Assembly: GCA_949744905.1 (NCBI GenBank)
Contig: CATKCE010000074.1
Coordinates: 1-48,636 of the forward strand
Direction: 5' to 3'
Length of the DNA stretch: 48,636 nucleotides
From: an uncultured bacterium
GTDB taxonomy: Bacteria > Bacillota > Clostridia > Christensenellales > Pumilibacteraceae
Shown here piece by piece: positions 28,769-38,600 of this stretch (positions are counted from its first letter, which is position 1; every line of letters begins with the position of its first letter). The position numbers and the translations under genes were made by a program. The notes beneath the pieces are model-generated. The model saw only the letters and a list, made by a program, of their open reading frames with translations, had not been told where the DNA came from and made no database searches.

Positions 28769-29601
28769 AGGACGTTACCATTGGGCAGTATTATCCGGTA
28801 TCGAGCCCGATCCACCGGCTCGACCCGCGGATAAAACTGCTTGCCGTTATCTTATATATAGTAGCGATATTCTTCATACAAAAGTTTGTCGGATTCGCGC
28901 TGGTCGCGGTGTTTTTGCTGGCGGCGGTGTTTTTGAGCAGAGTCCCGCTTTTGAAAGTGCTGAGAAGCCTGCGCGCCGTTCTGTTTTTGGTGACGTTTAC
29001 CATGATAATAAGCGTGCTGTTTTACTCGTCTAAAACGGCCGAGCCGTTGTGGGCGTGGGGCATAATAAAGATATACAAGCAGGGACTTATTAACGCCGCC
29101 CGCATGGGGCTCAGACTTATACTGCTCGTGCTGGGTCCGAGTCTTCTTACGCTTACCACGACTCCCACCGCGCTTACCGACGGTCTTGAAAGTCTGCTTA
29201 AACCGCTGGCGCTCATAAAACTGCCGATACACGAACTGGCTATAATAATGAGCATTGCGCTGAGACTTATACCAACGCTTATGGAGGAGACCGAAAAGAT
29301 AATGAACGCGCAAAAAGCGCGTTGCGCCGATTTCGATACCGGCAATATTTTCAAACGCGCGAAGGCTCTTATACCGGTGCTCATACCGTTGTTCGTCAGT
29401 TCGTTCCGCAGGGCGGACGAGCTTGCCGACGCGATGGATTCGCGCTGTTACCGCGGGGCGAAGGGACGCACCCGTATGAAAAGACTTAAACTGCATTTCC
29501 GCGATTTTGCCGCTTCGTTTGTCATGCTCGCGCTGTTTTTCGTTATTTTGGTGCTTCGCTACAACTGGTTCGGTTGGGCGTTTGTGGCGGCGCTCATATG
29601 A
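28765..29601 (+). CDS. ecfT: Energy-coupling factor transporter transmembrane protein EcfT
   Basis: GQYYPVSSPIHRLDPRIKLL, SIALRLIPTLMEETEKIMNAQKARCADF, FVSSFRRADELADAMDSRCY. Confidence 0.94.
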   Translation: MKDVTIGQYYPVSSPIHRLDPRIKLLAVILYIVAIFFIQKFVGFALVAVFLLAAVFLSRVPLLKVLRSLRAVLFLVTFTMIISVLFYSSKTAEPLWAWGIIKIYKQGLINAARMGLRLILLVLGPSLLTLTTTPTALTDGLESLLKPLALIKLPIHELAIIMSIALRLIPTLMEETEKIMNAQKARCADFDTGNIFKRAKALIPVLIPLFVSSFRRADELADAMDSRCYRGAKGRTRMKRLKLHFRDFAASFVMLALFFVILVLRYNWFGWAFVAALI

Positions 29602-30350
29602 AGACGTATCTGCTTACGCTTTCTTACGACGGCACCGCGTACAGCGGTTGGCAACGGCAGAAAAACGCCCGCACCGTCCAGCAAGAGGTGGAGGAAGCGC
29701 TTTACCGTTTGACCGGATTTGACGTATCGGTCACTGCGTCGGGACGCACCGACGAGGGAGTGCACGCTCTCGGGCAGGCGGTGTCGTTTAGTTGCGAATT
29801 GCCGATGCCCGCCGCAAACGCGGTAAACGCCCTTAACGGCAAACTTCCGCATGATATCCGCGCGGTAAACTGCCGGGAGGTAGCCGCCGGTTTTTGCGCG
29901 CGGCGGAGCGCCAAACGCAAGACTTACGCATACAGATTTTATGTTTCGCCCGCGGTCGTGCCGCAAATAGACCGGTACGCGCTACGTCTGGGTTCGCCGC
30001 TCGATACGGAACTGCTTACCAAGGCGGCAAAAAAGATAGAGGGGACGCACGATTTTAAGGAATTTTATTGCCTCGGCTCGTCGGCGAAAACAACGGTGCG
30101 CACGGTGTATTCGTGCAATCTTACGGAATATGCCGAAAATGGTATAATGCCGCTGTCTTATGAACTGAGGATATGCGGCAACGGTTTTTTGTACAAAATG
30201 GTGCGCCTTTTGACCGGCGCGCTTTTGCGCCTAAACGGCGGGGAAATTTCTTTGGCGGAATTTGAGGCGGCGTTAAACGGAGAGGGAACTTTACGAAAGA
30301 TACCGGCGCCGTCCAAAGGACTTACTCTTGCGGGCGTGGAATACGATTGA
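29598..30350 (+). CDS. truA: tRNA pseudouridine synthase A
   Basis: MKTYLLTLSYDGTAYSGWQRQKNARTVQ, SGRTDEGVHALGQAVSF, GNGFLYKMVRLLTGALL. Confidence 0.96.
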   Translation: MKTYLLTLSYDGTAYSGWQRQKNARTVQQEVEEALYRLTGFDVSVTASGRTDEGVHALGQAVSFSCELPMPAANAVNALNGKLPHDIRAVNCREVAAGFCARRSAKRKTYAYRFYVSPAVVPQIDRYALRLGSPLDTELLTKAAKKIEGTHDFKEFYCLGSSAKTTVRTVYSCNLTEYAENGIMPLSYELRICGNGFLYKMVRLLTGALLRLNGGEISLAEFEAALNGEGTLRKIPAPSKGLTLAGVEYD

Positions 30351-30411
30351 GTCGTAAGCGCGGAATATACAAAAAAATGCGTTACGCGTCGATTTATTTT
30401 TTGAAAACCCC

Positions 30412-30439
30412 TTGACAAATGCTACAAATATTGTAAAAT
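30412..30439 (+). promoter_or_regulatory. Promoter of the LytTR two-component operon
   Basis: TTGACA-N16-TAAAAT. Confidence 0.65.
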
Positions 30440-30479
30440 AGTTATATTAAGGTATATACATTTTTTATCAGGAGGTGAG

Positions 30480-30536
30480 GTGCGGACTGTTCGGCGTAAA
30501 TATTATGCGGAAATGATTTTTTTATGCTTTATATAA
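30480..30536 (+). CDS. Candidate 18-codon peptide (MRTVRRKYYAEMIFLCFI)
   Basis: GTG start 4 nt after AGGAGG; stop TAA 30534-30536, 21 nt before the regulator start. Confidence 0.3.
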   Translation: MRTVRRKYYAEMIFLCFI

Positions 30537-30557
30537 TTACTTCATAAGGAGGAGAGT

Positions 30558-31301
30558 GTGGTTTACAAAGTTGCTGTTGTCGACGACGAAGCTGAGATCG
30601 TGGAAAAATTATCCCTCATGTTAGACCGTTATTCCGAAAAATCGCGGGGGGGGGACTCCTTCGTAATAAATTGTTTTAATAACGGAGACGAATTTTTACG
30701 GTCGGAAACCAATATTTACGACATCATATTACTCGATATCAACATGCCCGGGACCAACGGGCTGAAAACAGCAAAGCTGATAAGATCCGAAAACAAGACC
30801 GCCGTTATAATATTTTGTACGCATTACGCACAGTACGCCGTAAAAGGTTATGAAGTCAACGCCTTGGGATACCTGGTAAAACCCATAGACGAAAACGCGT
30901 TCACGAGAAACATCGCGCGCGCGATAGACGTGCTTAAAAGCAACCAGACCAGAAAACTTTATATCAAAACGTTCCACGGAATGGACGTGGAACTTATTTC
31001 CGATATTGTGTATCTCGAAGTGCAGATACATAATTTATTTTATTACGCTTTGCGCGGCAACGAGTTGGTAACTTATAAATCGCGCGGCACAATGCACGAA
31101 ATGTGCAGGAATCTGGAAGAATTCAATTTTGCGAGATGCAGCGCGTGTTATCTTATAAATCTTAACCACGTTACTTCCATAAGAAACGGCGAAGTGCATT
31201 TGCGGGGCGGCAAGGTATTGCCTATCAGCCGCAAGTTTTTGAGGAGCTTTACCGAAAATTTCATGCGATTTTTGGGAAAGAACGGGACTGTAAATGTCTG
31301 A
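30558..31301 (+). CDS. LytTR-family response regulator (GTG start)
   Basis: Receiver: VAVVDDEAEIVEKL, DIILLDINMPGTNGL, LGYLVKPID; C-terminal LytTR domain; SD aaggagg. Confidence 0.93.
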   Translation: MVYKVAVVDDEAEIVEKLSLMLDRYSEKSRGGDSFVINCFNNGDEFLRSETNIYDIILLDINMPGTNGLKTAKLIRSENKTAVIIFCTHYAQYAVKGYEVNALGYLVKPIDENAFTRNIARAIDVLKSNQTRKLYIKTFHGMDVELISDIVYLEVQIHNLFYYALRGNELVTYKSRGTMHEMCRNLEEFNFARCSACYLINLNHVTSIRNGEVHLRGGKVLPISRKFLRSFTENFMRFLGKNGTVNV

Positions 31302-32589
31302 ATATGCAAAAGTAATATCGTTTATTTTCGACCTTGCGGGCAACGAGTTCATGACGCAGATACTTCTCGTCGCGCTGCTTTTTATACCGGTATGCAAAAG
31401 GCGGAGCCTGTTTTTCGTAAGGTATCCGCTGTGCCTGGCGGTAATGGTGCTGTACCACTGGCTCTGCCGGTTATGCAACTGGAACATACTGCCTCCTTTA
31501 AGTTATTTCTTTACTGTGGTGATGCTGTTTTGCACCAATCTGATATGTTTCCGCACCGACGTATGGCAGGCGCTCTTTTTGAGCGTATGCGTGTATTGCG
31601 TACAGCATCTCATCAGCAATATTTCGTATTCTTTGATATACGTGATAGTATTTTCGGCTAAGCGTTGGGAACCGTTTGAATATTATTTTATCATCATGCC
31701 GATAGTTACGGCGGCGGGAATGGCCGCCGCGTACTTTTTTATGGTGCGGTGGTTGTGTTTTACGGAAGAATTGAAGTTTAACAGCAACGTCGTGATATAT
31801 ATAATAACGGCGTTCATACTGGTGGCGTCGGTACTTACGTATTACGGACGGCAGTCGATATTTTATATGCTGGACGGCGTGACGTATATGCTTATAATCG
31901 CGTCGCTGTTCACGGTTTCAACTCTCGTTATGGGATTCATGAATATCCGGAAGCAACAGCTCGAACAGGAAAATACTATACTCATCGAGCTTATGCATAA
32001 GGACAAGCAGCGTTACGAGCAGGCCAAGCTCAGCAACGAAAAGATACAGATAAAGTATCACGACATAAAACAGCGGGAACATCAGGGTATAGTGGATTAC
32101 GAGGAATTGTCCGAGATCGAGGGCGATAAAGAGATACTTAACAGCACGTATTTTACAGGCAACCCCGCGCTTGACGTGGTGCTTTCGGAAAAAGCGCTTT
32201 TGTGCGGGCGTCTTGGCATTCGGTTTATATGTACGGCGGACGGCTCGGTCATAGAATTCATGAAGCCGTACCACATATATTCGCTTATAGGGAACGCTTT
32301 GCAAAATTGCATAGAGAGCGTCAGGGAGCAGGACGACGACGTTCAAAAAGAGATAATAGTGGAGATAGTGCGGCGCAATAATATGTGCGTTATAAAAACG
32401 ACCAACTATTCCTGCGACGCGCTTGTGCTGAAAGACGGTATACCGCAGACCAAAAAGACCGATATCGAAAACCACGGTTTCGGGACCAAGAGCATGCGTA
32501 ACGTGGTGCACAAATACGGAGGACAGATAAGTTTCATTTCCGAGAACAATATATTTACCATGCTTGCCGCAATCCCTTTGCTACGGTGA
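31294..32589 (+). CDS. GHKL sensor histidine kinase (AgrC-like)
   Basis: Multi-TM N-terminus, IKYHDIKQREHQG H-box, IGNALQNCIESV N-box, HGFGTKSMRNVVHKYGG G-box. Confidence 0.9.
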   Translation: MSEYAKVISFIFDLAGNEFMTQILLVALLFIPVCKRRSLFFVRYPLCLAVMVLYHWLCRLCNWNILPPLSYFFTVVMLFCTNLICFRTDVWQALFLSVCVYCVQHLISNISYSLIYVIVFSAKRWEPFEYYFIIMPIVTAAGMAAAYFFMVRWLCFTEELKFNSNVVIYIITAFILVASVLTYYGRQSIFYMLDGVTYMLIIASLFTVSTLVMGFMNIRKQQLEQENTILIELMHKDKQRYEQAKLSNEKIQIKYHDIKQREHQGIVDYEELSEIEGDKEILNSTYFTGNPALDVVLSEKALLCGRLGIRFICTADGSVIEFMKPYHIYSLIGNALQNCIESVREQDDDVQKEIIVEIVRRNNMCVIKTTNYSCDALVLKDGIPQTKKTDIENHGFGTKSMRNVVHKYGGQISFISENNIFTMLAAIPLLR

Positions 32590-32610
32590 CGGCACTGTTT
32601 AACAGTTGAA

Positions 32611-32645
32611 AAAAGCGGTCGGGACACGTATCCGGCCGCTTTTCT
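32611..32645 (+). terminator. Terminator after the histidine kinase
   Basis: AAAAGCGG-t-CGG ... CCG-g-CCGCTTTT stem plus T-tail. Confidence 0.75.
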
Positions 32646-32689
32646 ATTTGCCACATACGACAAAAAACGTTCCTGTCGTGACACGCCTA

Positions 32690-32718
32690 TTTACATATTG
32701 ATAAAGGTGGTCTATTCT
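32690..32718 (+). promoter_or_regulatory. Promoter of the polysaccharide-degradation locus
   Basis: TTTACA-N17-TATTCT; an ACGACA-N11-TGTCGT inverted repeat lies at 32657-32679. Confidence 0.5.
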
Positions 32719-32767
32719 GGAAAAAAGGGCGATTTTCGCCCCGAATAAATCAAAATGGAGGAAAAGT

Positions 32768-35533
32768 ATGAAAGCTAAAAGATTATCGGCGCTTTTGTGC
32801 GTTGTGCTTGCTTTTGCGGTATGCTTTGCATTTGCCGCATGCGGCGACGACAGACCCGCCTCCGCTACCGAATATACGGTAACGTTCGATGCAAACGGAG
32901 GAACGCTGACCGGCAGTTCTACCGTAAAAGTTAAAAGCGGCGAGTCTATAACCGGCGCGCCCACCGCGTCTAAGACGGGTGTCGATTTCGCCGGATGGTA
33001 CACCGCGGCTACCGAGGGCACCAAGGTCGATATATCTACATATAAAGTGACCGCCAACGTGACGCTTTACGCGCATTACGTTGCTCCGTCGGCAAAAGTC
33101 ACGTTTGACGCCAACGGCGGCGCTCTTAAAGGAGACGCCGTGGTAAGCGTCGACAAAAACGGAAACGTTATCGATTGTCCCACCGCGACTTACGCGGGAC
33201 ACCGTTTTAAAGGCTGGTTTACCGAAAAGACCGGCGGAACGGAAATCAATCCCATGTTCGATACTATCGAGCAGGATACCACGTTGTACGCGCAGTGGAT
33301 AAAAGTCTGGACGGTAACGTTTGACGCCAACGGCGGAACTATCGCCGGCAACAATACCGTTATAGTCGATGACGGCAATAAACTCGGAAACGCGCCCGCG
33401 GCTACCAAAGACGATCTTGTGCTCTACGGTTGGTATACCGCTGCCGAAGGCGGCGAAAAAGTGGATGTCGCCGACTATTCGCCGATATCCGACGTAACGC
33501 TTTACGCGCGCTACGGTAAACTTACCATGCCCTTAACTATACTTAAATCATCCGATAAGACCCCTGCGGGTTACCGTATAGAGGCGGAAAACGCGAGAGT
33601 GACGGGAAAACCTTCTTACGGGGATTCGTTTATTAACGAAGGCGAAGCCGCCGGAACGGCAAGCGGAGGCGCGTGCCTCGGCAGTCTCAGCGTTGCCGGC
33701 AATAAAATTGAATTTACGTTTGACGCCGCATCTGCGGGAAAGGCGAACATATCGTTGTGGGTATCCAGCAATACCATGTCCGGTATGAGTGTAGTGAATC
33801 AAACGGTGGATACAACCGTGCTTACCGTAACCTTAAACGGAAACAATGTTACGTATGCTCCGGGCGTTGCGCCGGGTTCCAACGCATTTTCGTGGAACGT
33901 AAAATTCGGCGCGATAGAGTTCGGCGAACTTGACGTTATAGAAGGATTTAATACTGTAATTATAGAAGTTAAGTCGGATAAAATGCCCAACGTAGACTGT
34001 CTCGATGTGCAAACCGAGCTTACGCTTACGGCTGTAAACGGAGATGCGGCGAGCGGAGAGGCATTGCTTCCCGCGCCTCCCGTGCCGTACAACAAAGACG
34101 TAAACGTAAAACTTATGGTCAGCGCACACGCCGGAAACCCTATAATAGACAAAGCGGTAATAGGATTGGATGACGATATTCCCGCTGCAGCCGTATCTTC
34201 CCTGGCTGAAGGCAAAGCGTTGTTTAGGTTGACTGCCGGCGGTCAGTCCGCTTTCGATACGTATCTCTCGGACGCGAACGGCAATGCTGTAGCGAAAGGA
34301 ACGGATTCTTCAAAATACGTGACGCTCGAATACAAGGGCTATTATAACGCGGCTATATACCAGTGGGTGCCCAAGCCCAACGCCTTTGCTTACAATATGG
34401 CGACCGGAAGAAACAATTGGCAGGAAGTAAAAGTAAGTCTCGATACTCCGCTCGTTTTGAGCGAAACTACCTATACGTCCATAGGCGGCAATACCGTAGC
34501 GGATTGGGATATTCCCGCTCTTAACGGATGGGATACTACCGGTACTTATACCGACCCCGATAAAGTTACCGTGGGTACCGGCGACGACGCCGAACAAAAA
34601 GAAATAACCCTTAAATACGCGTCGTGGACGCCCACGCCCGTGAACGGCAAAAACGGCAAGAAACCGCTCGTAGTTTGGTTGCACGGCGCCGGCGAAGGCG
34701 GCACCGATCCCAGAATCGCTTTGCTCGGAAACCAGGTGACCAACCTTTCGACAAATCTTATACAAAAATATTTTGTGACTGACGATATCCCCGGAGCTTA
34801 TCTGCTTGCTCCGCAGTCTCCCACTATGTGGATGGATAACGGCAACGGACAACAGGGCGGCAACGACGTCGGCGAGTCGATATACACCGAGTCTTTGTTC
34901 AAACTTATACAAAAATTCGTTACCGAGCACGCCGATATCGATGCCAACCGCGTGTATCTCGGCGGTTGCTCCAACGGTGGCTGGATGACTGTAGAAATGC
35001 TTTCCAAGCATGGAGAGTTCTTTGCGGCGGCATATCCCATCGCTGTTCCGTACGTTAAAGACGCAGGCATGACTGACGATGAGTTTAACCGTTTGGCGGC
35101 TGTTCCCATGTGGATAACCCATGCAAAGGCCGACCGCACGGTAGAGCTCGGCTCTTGGACCCCCGGACAAAACTGGTGGGATCCCGCAACTTTTAACGGC
35201 TTTACCGAGACGAACTCCAACTCGCTTTACATAGAGCTTCTTAAAGCCGGCGCCACCAACGCGCACTACTCTATGTTCGATACGGTCGCTATAGCTGAGG
35301 GCGACGTTGACGCGGGAACTTACGACGGACATTATTCGTGGATATATGTTCTTCGCGACGAGTGCTTCAAAGTGCAGGAAAAGACCGGTACCGGCGCGGA
35401 CAATGCGTTTACGCTTGACGACCTTAAAGTGGGCGTCGAGCAGACCGGAACCGTAAAACTCACTCCCGACGGCGACGCCGTAGGACTGTGGGCATGGCTT
35501 GCGGGACAAAGCAAGACTGTTGCGGCGGCTTAA
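32768..35533 (+). CDS. Lipoprotein: three InlB-type (Listeria-Bacteroides) repeats, CBM-like domain, CE1-like alpha/beta hydrolase (esterase)
   Basis: Lipobox FAFAAC; three VTFDANGG..LYA repeats; PLVVWLHGAGEGGTDPR, GGCSNGGW nucleophile elbow, HAKADRTV and DGHYSW candidate acid/His. Confidence 0.85.
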   Translation: MKAKRLSALLCVVLAFAVCFAFAACGDDRPASATEYTVTFDANGGTLTGSSTVKVKSGESITGAPTASKTGVDFAGWYTAATEGTKVDISTYKVTANVTLYAHYVAPSAKVTFDANGGALKGDAVVSVDKNGNVIDCPTATYAGHRFKGWFTEKTGGTEINPMFDTIEQDTTLYAQWIKVWTVTFDANGGTIAGNNTVIVDDGNKLGNAPAATKDDLVLYGWYTAAEGGEKVDVADYSPISDVTLYARYGKLTMPLTILKSSDKTPAGYRIEAENARVTGKPSYGDSFINEGEAAGTASGGACLGSLSVAGNKIEFTFDAASAGKANISLWVSSNTMSGMSVVNQTVDTTVLTVTLNGNNVTYAPGVAPGSNAFSWNVKFGAIEFGELDVIEGFNTVIIEVKSDKMPNVDCLDVQTELTLTAVNGDAASGEALLPAPPVPYNKDVNVKLMVSAHAGNPIIDKAVIGLDDDIPAAAVSSLAEGKALFRLTAGGQSAFDTYLSDANGNAVAKGTDSSKYVTLEYKGYYNAAIYQWVPKPNAFAYNMATGRNNWQEVKVSLDTPLVLSETTYTSIGGNTVADWDIPALNGWDTTGTYTDPDKVTVGTGDDAEQKEITLKYASWTPTPVNGKNGKKPLVVWLHGAGEGGTDPRIALLGNQVTNLSTNLIQKYFVTDDIPGAYLLAPQSPTMWMDNGNGQQGGNDVGESIYTESLFKLIQKFVTEHADIDANRVYLGGCSNGGWMTVEMLSKHGEFFAAAYPIAVPYVKDAGMTDDEFNRLAAVPMWITHAKADRTVELGSWTPGQNWWDPATFNGFTETNSNSLYIELLKAGATNAHYSMFDTVAIAEGDVDAGTYDGHYSWIYVLRDECFKVQEKTGTGADNAFTLDDLKVGVEQTGTVKLTPDGDAVGLWAWLAGQSKTVAAA
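32870..33515 (+). repeat. Three tandem about 70-residue InlB-type repeats within the esterase CDS
   Basis: VTFDANGGTLTG, VTFDANGGALKG and VTFDANGGTIAG units, each ending VTLYAHY/TTLYAQW/VTLYARY. Confidence 0.85.
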
Positions 35534-35616
35534 AACACATGTAACAAAATTATCGCGTAGCGGGCGCATTTTTGCGCCCGTTGTATGCGGTAACAAAAAA
35601 ATCAAGAGGTGACGTT

Positions 35617-38600
35617 ATGAAACAAAAAACAAAACGCAGACTGGGTAAAATCGGCGCTTTGTGCGTAGCCGCCCTTACGGCGTTTGCTATCGGCGTTAAC
35701 GTTGCGCCTACAAAAGCGGACGCGGCGCAAAACAACTACGTATCGGTATTTCGTTCGGACGCAAGCAGCGCTTCCGATGCGCTCAAACGCGCCAACGATT
35801 TGAACCAAAAGATAGTAGAGGAAGGAATAGTATTACTTAAAAACGCCAAGCTCAAAAACAACTCCGATTCGCTTCCCGTGAAAGCGGGCGCCAGGGTAAC
35901 GGTGCTGGGTAAAAACTCCGTCGATCCGTTTTACGGCGGCGGCGGCTCGGCTTCCGGCGCCGACGGAAGCGGCTTGGGCGGCGTAAAATATTATAATCTG
36001 TACGACAGTTTGAACAACGCGGGCTTTGCGGTAAATCCGGCGACAAAAGCTTTTTACGAGAACAAAGCTTTGTCGGGAGACGGACGCGACGGAGGTTCGG
36101 GCACCGGACAGGTGGCTACCATAACAGGCGAGACCCCGGTGTCAAGGTACGACGCGACTCTAAAAAATACTTTCAAAGATTATTCCGACGCCGCGATAGT
36201 GGTCATAGCTCGCGCGGGAGGCGAGGGCGCCGACCTTAAAACGAATTACACCAGCGCTGTTGCCGGAAGATCGGATTACAACAAAAACGGCAATGCCGCA
36301 TCCGGCGACCATTATCTCGAACTCGACGATAACGAGGAAGCCCTTATAGAGCTTGCCAAGGAAAACTTCGACAATGTGGTGGTAGTTCTCAACATAGCCA
36401 CTTCGTTCGAACTAGGAGCGCTTGAATCCGACGACGGCGTAGGGTCGATACTGTGGCTGGGATTCCCCGGCGGTAGCGGTATCAACGCTCTCGGAAAAGT
36501 GCTTACCGGCGAAGTCAATCCTTCGGGAAGAACGGTGGACACGTATGCCGCCGATTTCAAAAAGGACCCCACGTTTTCCAACTTCGCGATAAACTATACC
36601 AGCCAGTTCATTAACGAATCGGGGCAGGGTACCGGCGTAAATTACGTTGAGTACGACGAAGGCATTTACGTGGGCTACCGTTATTACGAGACCCGCGCGT
36701 ACGAAGAGGTAAAGAGCGACGCATCTTCCGAGTGGTACGAGGAAAACGTAGTATATCCTTTCGGATACGGGCTCAGTTACACGACTTTTGAATGGGACGT
36801 CAAATTTTTGACGAAACAACTCGATAAAGACGGCACCGTGCAGGCGGACGTTACCGTTACCAATACCGGTAAAGTAGCAGGCAAGGAAGTCGTGCAGATG
36901 TACTTCTCGGCTCCGTATATCTCCGGCGAAATAGAGAAGTCGCACGTAAATCTCGGCGCGTTTGAAAAGACCGATTTGATCCAGCCCGGTATGTCGCAAA
37001 CCGTGCGCCTCAGCATGAACGTGCGCGATATGGCGAGCTACGACTTTAACGATGCCAACGCCAACGGAACTAAGGGTTACGAGCTCGACGCGGGCGATTA
37101 CACCTTCTACGTCGGCAAAAACGCCCACGCATGGGCGGACGATAACGTATCGTCCAAAACCTACAATCTCGCTTCCTCCGTGTATTACAAGACCGACGCG
37201 GTATCCGGAAACGATGTGGAAAACAGATTCGATTATATGAGCGACTATTTCGATGCGAATGCCGACAGCTTGTTTGCCGGACATTCCAAAGTAATGTCGC
37301 GCAGCGACTTCGAGGGTACGTTCCCTCTGCCGCCCACCGAGAGCGAGGCTAAACTCACGGCGGAAGAGATCGCGAAATGCACATACTCGGCGGCAAGTCC
37401 CGAATACGACGCTGGACAACCGTGGTACACAGATGAAATGCCCACGTACCAGACTACGCGCCAGACCAAGATAAGCGCTACCAAGCTCGTGGGAGTTGAC
37501 TTCGACGATAAACGCTGGGATGCTTTTATGGACCAGCTTACGTTGGAAGATATGCGTAACCTTATCGTCAAAGGATACTTTGTGACCCATAATATCGACG
37601 ACCTCGATCTCCCGATGTCCATAACTCCCGACGGACCCACCGGATTCGTGCAGGGTTCCGGCAACAACTGGGTAGGAAATACCTGCTCGTATGCTTCTCC
37701 CATAGTTGTGGCTTCCACTTGGAACAAGGAACTCGCGCTTGCCATGGGCGAAGCCGTAGGCGACGAGGGTATCTGGGGCGGCGAAGGCGCCAGCTCGAAA
37801 TCCACCGGCGTTAAAGGCGGATACAACGGTTGGTACGCTCCCGGCAACAACATACACCGCAGCCAGTTCTCCGGAAGAAACTTCGAGTACTATTCCGAGG
37901 ATCCCGTGCTTGCCGGCATGATCTGCGGTCAGGTCGTAAAGGGCGCTCAGTCCAAGGGCGTGTTCGTAATGATAAAGCATTTTGCGCTTAACGATCAAGA
38001 GCAGAACCGCGGCGATCTTTCCACCTGGGCCAACGAACAGACTATCCGCGAAATATATCTCAAATCGTTCGAGATATCCGTAAAGGACGGCGGCGCCACC
38101 GGCATGATGAGCGCGTTCAACCGCATGGGAAATATCTGGGCGGGAGCAAGCTATGAACTTCTTACCAATGTTCTCCGCGACGAATGGGGCTTTAACGGCC
38201 TTGTTATAACCGACTGGGTAAACTCGTTCATGCGCGCCGACCTCATGATACGCGCCGGCAACGACCTCTGGCTTGCCAACGGCGGAGCAAGCACGCTCTC
38301 GATAAGCGGAGCCGCTCTTACGCCCACGCACGTTGCTGCGATGCGCAGAGCCGCCAAATGCGTTGTTTACACTGTCGTCAATTCCAACGCCATGAATCGT
38401 CTCGGAGCGAGATACACTTCCGAGCATTACGCGGCGAACGTGTTCAGTAAAGACATCGGAACGTTTGAAAAAGGAGCCGCCGTATCTTACAACGCGGCGA
38501 GCACTGTGTACACCGGCTACGAATATGTGTTAAGCGACGCGCCCAAAGGCGTTGTTATCAATAAGACCACCGGCGCGATAAGCGGCACTATAGCGGCCGA

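Noticed and set aside
36412-38427. 671-aa antisense ORF opposite the first GH3 gene
   Set aside because: Its composition (many His/Val/Gly/Tyr) and lack of recognisable motifs match a codon-bias shadow of a clear GH3 CDS.
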